A DNA stretch of 64,000 nucleotides, from the NCBI GenBank assembly GCA_030685235.1, contig MU839200.1, positions 1 to 64,000 of the forward strand. Direction: 5' to 3'. The notes beneath the pieces were generated by a model. It ran no database searches. It was given only the letters and a program-made list of their open reading frames with translations, and was not told the DNA's origin. The translations under genes were made by a program, and so were the position numbers. Shown here one piece after another: positions 1-10,489 of this stretch. Source of the stretch: Copromyces sp. CBS 386.78 (taxonomy: Eukaryota > Ascomycota > Sordariomycetes > Sordariales > Sordariaceae). The number at the start of each line of letters is the position of its first letter. Positions within the stretch are counted from its first letter, which is position 1.

Positions 1-81
1 TGCATTAGTGTGCCTTGGCGCGCGGGAAGGGTGGGGCTACGGTGCCGGAAGACATTCATTACGGTGCGAAAAGACATTCTC
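1..81 (+). repeat. Terminal fragment of a long-TIR MITE (copy 1)
   Basis: Bases 1-81 match the inner-to-outer run of the right terminal inverted repeat of the complete element at 6764-7412 (shared blocks include CGCGCGGGAAG and GCGAAAAGAC, ending in TTCTC). Homology stops at base 81, as in the complete copy. The rest of this copy lies upstream of the window, so its target-site duplication cannot be checked; the 9 bases after it are TTAATAAAT. Confidence 0.7.
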
Positions 82-1920
82 TTAATAAATATTATCCCGT
101 TTTAAAAGCGTAGATATAGCGTTATAAAGATTTATTAAACGGATATCCTCTTTATACTTCCCGTATTAACTTTCACCTAATAGTATAAATATTAGGTTGA
201 ATACGCCGTACTCTACTACAATATTACTATAGTAAAGGCTTTAATAGATATTTAATAGTCCTAATTTACATATTTATTTATTTAAAATAAGTATTCTTAT
301 CTTTATAAGTAATACGGGGGTAACCTCTCGTTAATTAACTAATATATTAAAATTTATTTATATTTCCCCGTTCTTAAATAGATCTTTATTATATTTGTAA
401 TCTTCGCTTTTAATAATTGTACTAGCTTCACTAATATTAGTATTTATAATTTTAATAGTACTTTCATTCGTAATATTATTAATATTTACAACTTCAGTAT
501 TAATTTCGTTTGTATTTTATTTAGCGTCGGGTATAAATTCCGGATTTCTCTTATTATTAGCTTCGCTCGCTATAATTACTAAATTATTATAAGACAATAC
601 TCTAAAGTAATATATTAGAATAAGAATAAATATTATCGAAAAATACCGGAAAGGATTAATAACCGTAATATTTTTCTTTATAGCGGATATAATCTTCTTC
701 TTACTTCGAATTATACCAGTAGCGGCCTTTCCCTTAACTATTTTAATTATAAATATTTTCTTAGTATTAATTTCTCTAATTTTGGCCATATTTAACCGGA
801 TATAAAATAAAAGTTGAATATTCTTCCTACCCTCTATAACCGTACTATTGAATAACCCTCTATCTATTTATATATTCTCCGTACTATATATTATTATAAT
901 TAATAATATAAAATATTAATAAATTATAATAATTATATATAATACTATTAATTTTTCGATAATTATTTCTATATTTAGTAGAAAAGTATTAATAATACGT
1001 TCTAGATTAAAATATTACGGCGTAAACTCTTTAATAATAAGAGTTAGCTTCTTTTTGAAGTAATAATCCTGGAGGAATATATAGAGAAAAATAGGTATTA
1101 TAATAATAGTTCGGGCTACTTATTGTATATTTATCGAATCGATATACTTTTTAATAAAAGAGATTTGAATTTATCTAAGGGGGGAAAAAAAATTCTTATA
1201 TATAAGAATAGCTTTACTATTAGTTCTATTTAAGAGGTAACCGCCGTTGCTGAAATCGAAGATAAAATGTAAGAATATTTTAAAAAGGCTTTAATATTCT
1301 ATATATGCAGTATTAGCGGGCCGGGTTCTAATAATATCGAGAGTTGGGAATAGTATTCTTAGATTATTAAATAATTTAAAATTTTGTATAATACTTAGGT
1401 TTTTAAATGCCTTCTTCTACTAGCTCTTTTTAATAAGTAAAGTACGGACTATCGTAATATCCCAAAAGTATTAAAAGTGATATTTACTTTGGTTATAAAT
1501 ATTAATTCCTAAATTAGCGCGGTCTTTCTTCTTTACTAAATAATATCGATATGGCCGTTTAAATATATACCTTATTAATCCTGATATTTTTTATTATTAT
1601 AGTATGTCGCCGATTAATATATTAACGAAGGGAAATAATATAATGGTTTTTATATTGCCTTTATTATTCTTAATTTTTAACCCTAACCTATTTTCGAAAT
1701 CGATTATATATACTAATAATTCGAAGATGTTTATTATATTTACATTAAACGGATTAAGAGTAATAAAGAGAATATTAAATCAATATTCCTTAATATTTTT
1801 TGGAAGGAATTAATAAAATAAATAAATATTGAAAATAGAACGGCGTATTATACGGAATAAATTGAATTCGTTAGTGAATATTTAAAGTAGTAGTGACCAT
1901 ATATTTTTATTAAGGGTAGT

Positions 1921-2520
1921 CTATTTATTAATAAAGAATTATCGGCTACCTTTAAACTTTTAAATTTCTAGCTCTATTCGTAGAGGCGACGTAATAGTAA
2001 TAGGGCGAAATTGTAATTATTCTTTGTTAAAGAAATATTTAATTGTAAAAAGAATAGTAATTATTATTGAAATATTTGGGTCGCCGGGGTTAAAATAGTA
2101 GTCGATTAATATATCTTCGGACGGAATTGAAATTAATATTTAAAGTATTTAAATTGTAACTTAATTATCCTCTATAATATATAATTCTTTATACCCTTTA
2201 ATTACTTGTAAAATAATAAATTTCGATTTGCCGGTATTTAATTAGCCGACCGCTATTACCTTCTTTATATTATCGGTAAATCCGTTTTTAGTAAAGACTT
2301 CTTGAATTTTAATTAATCCTTCGCCGACCTTCTTCTTTCGGTATACCTTTGATAAATAGTCGAATCTATAGTACGCCACCCTTCTAATATATATATTAGT
2401 AGTATTGCTAGTGCGTATAGCGGTCTTATTATAATACTTATAATTAAGTATAATATATTCCTAGTAAATAAAGTTAGACGGGAATATAGGCGATCTATCA
2501 AAATATTTGCAATATATACC
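1921..2520 (-). pseudogene. RIP-broken frame with a Walker A-like motif
   Basis: Read on the minus strand, one frame stays readable for about 180 codons, with stops of the TAA/TAG kind that RIP makes from Gln or Trp codons. It contains GQLNTGKS (first Q restored from TAA) at 2224-2247, which matches the P-loop pattern G-x4-G-K-S. Shortly downstream it contains FNPGDPNISIIITI. The order recalls the N-terminal motifs of RecQ-like helicases found in fungal repeats, but no DEAH box could be placed with confidence. An ATPase or GTPase of another class is equally possible. Product unknown; not functional. Confidence 0.3.
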
Positions 2521-4741
2521 CGATATAGTTTTAATTGATTATCCTTACTATAGTACTTCCTATAGCTCCCTTATAGCCTAATCGATATATAATACTATAC
2601 TGCAATATATTTATTCGCGAACTTCGCTAGACCTAAATATAATTTTAAACGTATACCGTATATCGAATATATGAAATTCTTTATTAAACAAGGCTTTATT
2701 AAGTAAGTATATCCTATTTAGAATAATTACCTATAATTATATTTTCCCGAACGGTAAGCTTTCCTAGAAATTCTTAATTAGAGTATCCTTATATAACGGT
2801 AAAGTCTTAAGATCTTCTTCTATTGCCGTACGTATTAATTCGAAAAACCGTCCGTATTAATCCCGAAAAATACCGGAATCTAATAGCTATAAAGTTAGCC
2901 TATTTTACTATAGAATTATTTTAATTAGTTTTAATATATACGGGTATTCTATTATAGGGTTAAGCGGTCTAATATAGTTTATAGTGCCCAGCATACCCGT
3001 AGAAAGCTCTTCGCCAGAAGTAAGTATTATAATAGAAATAATATTTAATTCTAATTATATAGTACCGCTAATTATACCGGTAGCCTCGGACTATAATATA
3101 ACTATATTACCATTGCTAATATCTTCCTAACTATTATTATTATTAAATCCGATATCCTCCCCGAAATTAAATATAGTATTAAAACCCGTAAACTCCCTTG
3201 TAAGTATATTATTACCGTCCTTAATAAATTCCTTATCTTCGTCTTCGTTCTCTTTTTTATTATTATTTTATTATTTTATAATAGAACCTCCCGCCCCGCT
3301 TTCCGCCGAAATATACTTTAAAATAATACTAATAATATTTAATATTATTAGTTATTTAGCTTTAGTTTTATATTCGGGGTCGCTATTAAATTCTCTTTTC
3401 GCTTCTTCGGTAAATTTATAAACGTTATTTATCTATATAGCAATTCTATTATTTATATTTTTATTATTATTAGTATTTCATATTAGAAAAGGGCAATATA
3501 TTCGTAGTAATCGTATAATATAATCCGGCTTATAATTATTTAAAGTATTTATATCGATATTTATACCCCGCAGCTACTCTTAATTAATATTAAAGCTATA
3601 AATATTATCGATATTACTATAAGAATAATCCCTATCCCTATCCTCAATATTAGAATTATACTAGTCCTATACCGGCTTTTTTCGCTTAAATATTATAAAA
3701 TAGCCGTAATTAACTATAAAAAATAACAGTCGCAAACTCGCTTTTTACTTTCTATTTTATTATTATTTTAGAAGAAAAATAGTCTTATAATTTTATTTTA
3801 TATTTTATTTACTTTCTTACTATAATAATAAGGGCGTACTTTAAAATAGAGGCAGGGATAATAAAATATTAAAAGTACTTAAATACCAATATAGGGCTAC
3901 GTACTTCGACGTAGGGTTCGATATAGGAAGTAGGGTAAAGTATAACAATATATTTATTATAACTTCACAATCTCCAACTTCAATTCCCCCCCTTCTATTA
4001 ATTTCTTCTCCCTGTTAACAACTTCTTCCCCTTTCAACCTCGCGCCCGTCGTCGTAAAGCAGCCTATTAAGTTGAATTTACTTTAACGGAATAATATAAA
4101 AATCCTATCCTTATTTCTAGGTTATATATAATTTTCAATACTTAAATTACGTTCATTCCCGCTTTAAATTCCAATTACACTCCTTCGTCACTACTACATT
4201 TCTAAAATCAAATATATTTCTTTTTTTTCGTTACTAGTACCATATTTTTCTTATCCTTACTAGGATATACTCTAATTATATTTACTATTACATTTACAAT
4301 TCGTTTAAATTATATTCCCCTCTCTTCCGTTAGCCGGTAATAAATATTATAAATCTAATATTACAAGCCCAAATTCGTACGTAATATAACGATTAAAACT
4401 ACTACTACTCTAAAGGAGGTTACTACTGCCCCTACTACTCCTATTAAGGAGATTGCCGCTCCCGCTAAGGAGATTACTATTGTAAAATATATTTCTCTAA
4501 TAACCTATAGATATACAACGGCCTAACTAATAGTTTTTATAATCAATTTCGACGTTTAATACCTCTAGCCTTAGTATTAAGCTTAATAGTAATAAGGGGA
4601 ACCCTATAGTTAATTCGGAGGCGGCTAAGACGACTGATAAGGAAACCGGAGCTACTAAACCTATAAGTATAGAACGAATAATATTAATACCTTTATTTTA
4701 TTAATATTTTATAATTAAGTAATATCGAATAACGCTACAGC

Positions 4742-5346
4742 GAAAAGCGTACTACTTCTAAAACTTTTAATAATTATAACGAGCTTAATATATTTAATAG
4801 CGAAGCCTCTACTAGTAATAGTAATATTAGTAAATAGAATACTATTAGTAAGAAAACTAGGTTTGAAGATTACCCTTTTTACAATTATTTAATAAAGCCG
4901 TATTAGATAGAGTACCGTAACCTCTAACGCGTAAGCATATTTATCTATATAAATAAGAGTAATAAGGATAAAATTATTAATTATATAATAAAATAGTAGC
5001 CGGGTATACCCGGTAATTCCCCGGTTATAATAGAGAAGAGGCGTGCCTAGGCTACTATAGAAGCAGGTATTAAATACGATAATAATTATTCAATTTAAAA
5101 GAGTAAAACGATTAAGGATATTAAAAAAAGGATTTAATAGTTAAATATAAAGAACGCTATTTTCGAGGCCTTAACCGAATAAAAGGTAATTAAGAAATTC
5201 TTTAAATAGAGATAGAATAATAGTATTAGCATTAACGAATTCTTCGAAATCTTTTATTAAATTAATAAAGGATATAATATTAAGGAGTTAAACGATACGG
5301 CCAAAGTATAGTATAGATATAAATTACTTAAATCGGTCTATAAAAT
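4742..5346 (+). pseudogene. RIP-broken reading frame, unrecognised
   Basis: A single plus-strand frame runs for about 200 codons. It begins EKRTTSKTFNNYNELNIF and later reads EALTE, KVIKKFFK and NEFFEIFY. All interruptions are TAG or TAA in places that suit former Gln or Trp codons. The composition is Ser/Asn-rich first and charged later, consistent with a real but dead protein-coding sequence. I do not recognise a domain. It faces away from the P-loop-like frame at 1921-2520 and may be the second gene of the same old element. Confidence 0.35.
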
Positions 5347-6963
5347 TTTTTTAATTATATTATTAATTACTTATATATTTAAATATATATATGTATATTA
5401 TAAATATATATAAAATATAGCGCGAAGTTAGGAAGAAGTATAAGAATTATCTTCCCGTCGATAAAGATAATAAATAGGATTAGGACAATAAGGAAATCTT
5501 TAATATTTTTAATAATATAATAAAAGGTAATTGGCGAGATACATTTAAATTTAAGGATTTTAAAGTAGTTGTAAAGTTTACGAAATCTAGAACCTGTGTT
5601 GATAAGCGTATAAAGATCGACCCGAAGAAAAACCTAAAGATTTATAGTTTGGAGACCGAAGACGATAACGAGAACGGCGGTACTAATAGCGGCGGCGGCA
5701 ATAGAATTAACGATTAAAATATATAAGGTGAAGTAGAGGAAGGAAAGTAATACTTATTAAATAATCGAGAGATAACGGAATTAATATTAATTATAAAATA
5801 TTTTACATTTAATTATACTATTATAATAATTTTTTATCGTATTCTCTTATTTCTTCTATTTTTATTCTCCGTCCTTTAACGATATTAATTATTATAATAT
5901 AAGATAGGATATAAGGTATTTAATAATTAACGGGTTATAGGATACAATTCTTTCTCTTCTCCTTTATTATTTTTATATATACGTTATTCCAAAATAACGC
6001 GATGCTTAAATAGTACTATAATAAGAATATTTATATAATAAATAGAGGAAATAATTAAATATACCTACTAAAATTAATAGTTTCGATAATAGTTTTGCAA
6101 TAAATATTACTATACTCTCTAACTAGGCAATAATACTATATATATTATAATATAATATTAATAAATATAAAGTCCTTATTTATACGAAATTATACTACTG
6201 CGAATATTTTACTGAGCCTTTATATTCTACTACTAGTATAAAATATTCAATAATATTAGTAGCGATATTTCTAAATCCCCTTAGATTTATAGAATTATAA
6301 AGGACTTAAAGTAATTTACTATTATATTAATATTAGATACTACCTATACCGTTACTATAATTTTCTATAAAATTGCGGAAATAGAATAAATTTCGTATTG
6401 TCTTATCTCCTATCGCGTACGCCCTACCTACGTTGCCCGTTTACCTACTTTATATATTAATTAGTACAAAATAAAAAAATTCTACAATTATAATATCGAC
6501 GGGACAAAATTCAAAATTATTTCCCTTTAATATTTTTTCCCTCCTTTCTAACTATATTATTTTTAATTAGGGTATATTAACCAACGTATATATTCGTCTA
6601 TATTCTATCCGCAGCACGATATCGCCCACGCTTCTAATTATTCCTAATAATATAGCGAAGACGCGCGCCATTTTACTACTACAAATACGAGGGTAATATT
6701 AATTATTAAATAAATTTAAGCTAATATAATCGCCGCTTAATATAGAAGTCAATTTTATTTTAAGAGAAAGTCTTTTCGCACTGCCATAAAAGTCTTACGG
6801 CACTGTCGCCCCACCCACTTACACCCTTCCCGCGCGCTAATACACCCTAAAATTTTTGAGCCAATCAAATCGCTCGCATCCATTTGAGTCTCCACACTCA
6901 GCTTGGCAGTAGTATTCTTTCATAGATTTCACACCAGAAATCTGGGCACATTCTTTAGTCACG

Positions 6964-7014
6964 TGCCCAGCCCAGATGTGCGCCCAGATCTGCACCCAGA
7001 TCTACACCCAGATT
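6964..7014. repeat. Tandem repeat, 12-bp unit, about 4 copies
   Basis: CCCAGAT recurs about every 11-12 bases with variable linkers (GTGCG, CTGCA, CTACA) in the centre of the 649-bp MITE. Confidence 0.7.
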
Positions 7015-7066
7015 GGCCACTTTACAGCGCACTTTACAGGGCGCTAGCGGCGCGGTCGCACATCGC

Positions 7067-7193
7067 ACGGCTGTTACGGCTGTTACGGCTGTCACGGCTG
7101 TCAGCGATTGTTACAGCTGTTAGTGACTGTTACGGCTGTTACGGCTGTTACGGCTGTTATAGCTGTTAGCGATTGTTATAGCTGTTAGCGATC
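7067..7193. repeat. Minisatellite, 9-bp unit CTGTTACGG
   Basis: About 14 near-identical 9-bp units (CTGTTACGG, with variants CTGTCACGG, CTGTTAGCGATTG and CTGTTATAG) lie between the TIRs of the MITE at 6764-7412. The unit length is a multiple of three, but no convincing gene runs through it; the open frame here is a by-product of the repeat. Confidence 0.85.
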
Positions 7194-7421
7194 CGTGTGT
7201 AGGGGTAGGATGTGTAATGGGCTGTAATCTGGGGGCTTGGCGGGCGCGGTACGGTTTGCTGACGCTAAGAACAGGAGCGTGGAGACTCAGAATGAATGCG
7301 AGCGATTTGATTGGCTCAAAAATTTTGGGGTGTATTAGCGCGCGGGAGCGATGGGGCGAGGGTGGGGTGACAGTGCCGTAAGACTTTTATAGCAGTGCGA
7401 AAAGACTTTCTCTTATTTTAA

Positions 7422-9500
7422 TATTATTCTAATATTATATATGTAATAAGTAAGATTAAAGAAACCGGTATTAGAATATCCCGTATACTAAAAAAAACGT
7501 CGATAGCCGGTATTCCTAATAAAATAATTAAATCGTTATAGAAATAAAAATCCCAGGCTCCGCAAACGTTGAAAAAGGATTAAAATAATTCGTATACTAT
7601 ACGTAACGGCAATTTCTACTATCCTTTCTCCGATATTTTCGAAGTAAGTATTTATAATACTAATTATAACCCTACCGCTATTTACTTCGGGAACATTCTT
7701 ATTAAACTGCCTAATAATTCCGAGGACGACTTCCTTCCCGAATTAAAGACCGTTTAAAAGAAGTTCTATTTGCGCCGCCCGGAGTTTATTCAATTTCTTC
7801 GTCGTTCTATCGCGGAAATTAAAGTGCGTATTAAAAGCGGCGACTTAGTTTCTTTATATATTAAGGTTTTCGATAACAATAAAATTTCGCCTAACCTACT
7901 ATATTTCGGAGATTTCGTCTCTATTAAGAAGAAAGATTCCTATATAGAAAAATACCCGCTTAAAATATTTATTAAAATTAAAATTAAAGTTCCGCCCCCA
8001 AAGGGTATTAATATTCCCGAAGGGTTTATAACGCCTTTCTTATCTACCTATATATAAAGCCATCTATTTATAATCATAGAATAATTCGACTAAATAAAAG
8101 AAGCTATTACTTTTATTACACTAAACTTAAATAAGCCGGATCTGCCCCCTAGGCTAATATTAAATAGAAGCGACGGGTTAAATATCGCTACCTCCCCTAA
8201 GAAAAAGCATACCTTTAATTCTAATAAAAAAATTGCTAAGGCTCCCGTTAAAAAGGAGAAATTCGAAAATTAATATATTTTTATTTTAAAATTTTTATTC
8301 CGTTGTTTAATAATATTAATTAATAGAATTTATTCCTAAATACGCTCTTAATAAAGAGGATATTATAAAATAATTCAATAAGAGAAATATAAATAACGAA
8401 ATATTGGATACCGCTCCAAGCAGATTTAATACCCCGAGTTCAACCTATATAAACGCTCCTGAGTATTACGAAACTACCGTCGCCCCCGAAAATACTAAAA
8501 TTATCGAAGTTGCTGACGCCATATCCCCCAATTAGAAGTAGGAAATATAAAATAATAATAAATTAGCTATCGTCTATTAGCCCTTCCTCCCTCCTAAACC
8601 TAGTAAAATCGAAGTCTTCCAATAAATATATAACCGTCGATATATTATTATTAAATAAGAATTAAAAATTACCTAAATTCTCTAAGCTAATTACGCAGAA
8701 ATCTAGAAAAAAGAAGCCCCTAACGATTTATATAATTTAATTATAGAAGAATTAATAAAGAAATACCCGATTAAATTCAATGTAAATAAATTCGCTAATT
8801 GGAAGGAGGAATTTAATATATTTATCCTCTATAATTTCGTTATTTCGGATTGGGAGGTTGAAAGAAGGTGTATATATATTGAGAGGAAGGTTAGATATAA
8901 TATTAGCGAGTAGTCTAATTAAATAGAGATGGGAGGTAATAATTTCGGTAGCGATAATTTAGTTTATTTCTATAATTCGATATTTTTATTAATCTTTACG
9001 CTATATACAATAGAGCTCTTTTAGGGGCGGCGAAGTATATACTTATATAGACGATAAAGTATTATTAATACACTTTTAAAATAGAGTTATTTATATATTA
9101 ATTAAGGGGATATCATTTATATAAAAGTAATCTTTTATAATTAACATTTTTACTTTCGTATATAGAAGACGGACTCCTATTTTATTACGGGGTATTAAAT
9201 TTAATTTCTATTTACCTATAATATACCGCCAATAGGATAACCGATATAATATATAATAAAGTCCTTAATGTATAGGTAACGTATAGCTTATTTCTTTATA
9301 ATATAAGCTTACTATATATATATATATCGCGATATATATAATATTTAGATTGAATTGTAGTATATTTTAAGAATACCTACTATCAATCAGTATATATTAT
9401 ATTATTAACGGTATTTATTATAAAAATATATTTTTCAGTAAAATATTTTATAATATATATAATATTGTAAGTTAATTCTATATTGTAGCGTAGTATCTAT
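7422..9500. repeat. RIP-mutated tract continuing the MITE host
   Basis: AT-rich sequence of the same type as 82-6754. It resumes directly after the TSD of the 649-bp MITE, so both sides were one sequence before that insertion. It holds a plus-strand broken frame at about 7575-8270 and only short unreadable frames after that. No terminal repeats were found. Base composition returns toward normal between about 9500 and 9640. Confidence 0.5.
7575..8270 (+). pseudogene. RIP-broken reading frame, unrecognised
   Basis: About 230 codons can be read in one frame with few stops. The longest clean run (7770-8056) includes RRPEFIQFLRRSIAEIKV and PPPKGINIPEGFITPF. The codons just upstream read FYYPFSDIFEV, then IYFGNILIKLPNNSEDDF. 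Lys-rich segments follow (SPKKKHTF, APVKKEKFE). Breaks are TAA/TAG only, so this was probably a translated frame before RIP. I recognise no domain; a gag-like or DNA-binding product is possible but unsupported. Confidence 0.35.
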
Positions 9501-9639
9501 TTCCGTACAATGAATATTCGCGGGCCAAGGCCGTATTAACGCCTAAAAACCGTACGGACCCGACAATATATATATAAGTAGAATAAATCTTACAACTAAA
9601 CATATTAAACCCCTAAATAGGCTGTCAACTCCCTATTCG

Positions 9640-9941
9640 TACTATATAACAGACCTCTACATGCTGTTTCACGAAAACAGGGCCTACTTTAGATGTTGAA
9701 AGACCCCCCCCCCACCTCCAAGGTGGGGGACGAATCCACTGGTCTCACAACGACGCTCTCCAAAATGTCAGCCCCCATTTTCTCCCCTTCAGAGCGCCCC
9801 GCTTTTCAGCCACAGCAGAGCATGTGGAGCGTGGCTTGGAACATGCGGGTCCAAACCTTAATGGTGTGACTTTGTGATTGGTGGGGATAGATGTCCCCCA
9901 TTTGGTCCCATAGGTCCCTAGCACAAGAGTCCGAGCGGAGG
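9640..9941. other. Non-RIP single-copy-like spacer with C-tract hairpin
   Basis: About 300 bp of balanced composition between RIP-mutated sequence and the pogo-like element. Near 9705-9730 a run of Cs leads into a perfect 9-bp inverted repeat (CCCCCACCT / AGGTGGGGG, 3-base loop). No gene is visible. Removing the 20-kb insertion to its right would join this stretch to the gene island at 29922. Confidence 0.6.
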
Positions 9942-9943
9942 TA

Positions 9944-10075
9944 CTCGTCGGTTAGGTTGAGTGGGCCACCCTCTGGGGGCCTTGCTTACATAACAAGCCA
10001 ACCGACTCTAAGCTCCTCCCAGAGTCGGATTTTTTACTTATAACGCGCAAGGTCTATAACGGTCAAATATCTAAA
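9944..10075 (+). repeat. Left TIR of the pogo-type element
   Basis: Matches the reverse complement of 29790-29919 over its length with scattered transitions. Blocks such as GGGCCACCCTCTGGGGGCCT and GCGCAAGGTCT are identical in both arms. A short internal hairpin, CCGACTCT / AGAGTCGG, is preserved. Confidence 0.85.
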
Positions 10076-10489
10076 TACAATAATAACATTACGAGTTTTT
10101 ATTGCACTAAACTATAAATAGTATTAATCTATTCGTCTCGTCGAACTCTATCTTTTATATATATTTTTACTATACCTATTTTCGATCCCAACATTACATC
10201 CCGTACAAAGAAGGCCGCCCGCTATTTTTTTATAGGTTAGACTACAATTAAAATCCGGTCAACTACAAAAATTAACAATAAAGCCAAAAATAAAGGGAGG
10301 GTTATATATAAGAATATAGGGGAGAGGTTTAACGTTAATAAAATTATTGTTAAAAAATACGTAATATTTATCCGGAATAAAAAGCTATTACTAATTGGGA
10401 AAGATATATACTGCCCTAATACCTTAACCGAAGACGAAGACAAGGCCTTCAATATCATAATCTAAATCGTTAATTATAACTACTTCTTT

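Larger units (their letters stand above)
82..6754. repeat. RIP-mutated AT-rich repeat tract, unclassified
   Basis: About 6.7 kb of very AT-rich sequence in which CG survives and CA/TG are scarce, the footprint of RIP. I found no LTR pair or TIR pair closing it. Two broken reading frames can be followed. One runs on the minus strand (about 1921-2520, P-loop-like). The other runs on the plus strand (about 4742-5346). They diverge from a less degraded pyrimidine-rich patch around 3960-4080, which could be a shared 5' region. This suggests one old two-gene element, but the family is not recognised. Confidence 0.5.
6764..7412. mobile_element. 649-bp long-TIR MITE, Mutator-like, 9-bp TSD
   Basis: The element starts GAGAAAGTCTTTTCGCACTG and ends with the reverse complement. 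The terminal inverted repeats are about 132 bp (6764-6895 and 7279-7412). It is flanked on both sides by the same nine bases, TTATTTTAA (6755-6763 and 7413-7421). A 9-bp TSD with TIRs over 100 bp is the usual mark of Mutator-like elements; that class is inferred, because no transposase is encoded. The base composition is normal although the surroundings are heavily RIP-mutated. The element therefore either landed after the RIP or was too short to be attacked. The centre holds two tandem repeats. Confidence 0.85.

Noticed and set aside
82..6763. Idea that 1-6895 is one 6.9-kb DNA transposon bounded by the inverted repeats at 1-81 and 6764-6895
   Set aside because: Homology among the three repeat copies stops at the AT-rich side (GAGAAAG end). 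A 9-bp TSD brackets 6764-7412 instead, so these are two MITE copies with outward ends, not the two ends of one long element.
6903..7169. 88-residue open frame with YGCYGCYGC repeats
   Set aside because: It is produced by the 9-bp minisatellite inside the non-coding MITE and starts without an ATG in good context.
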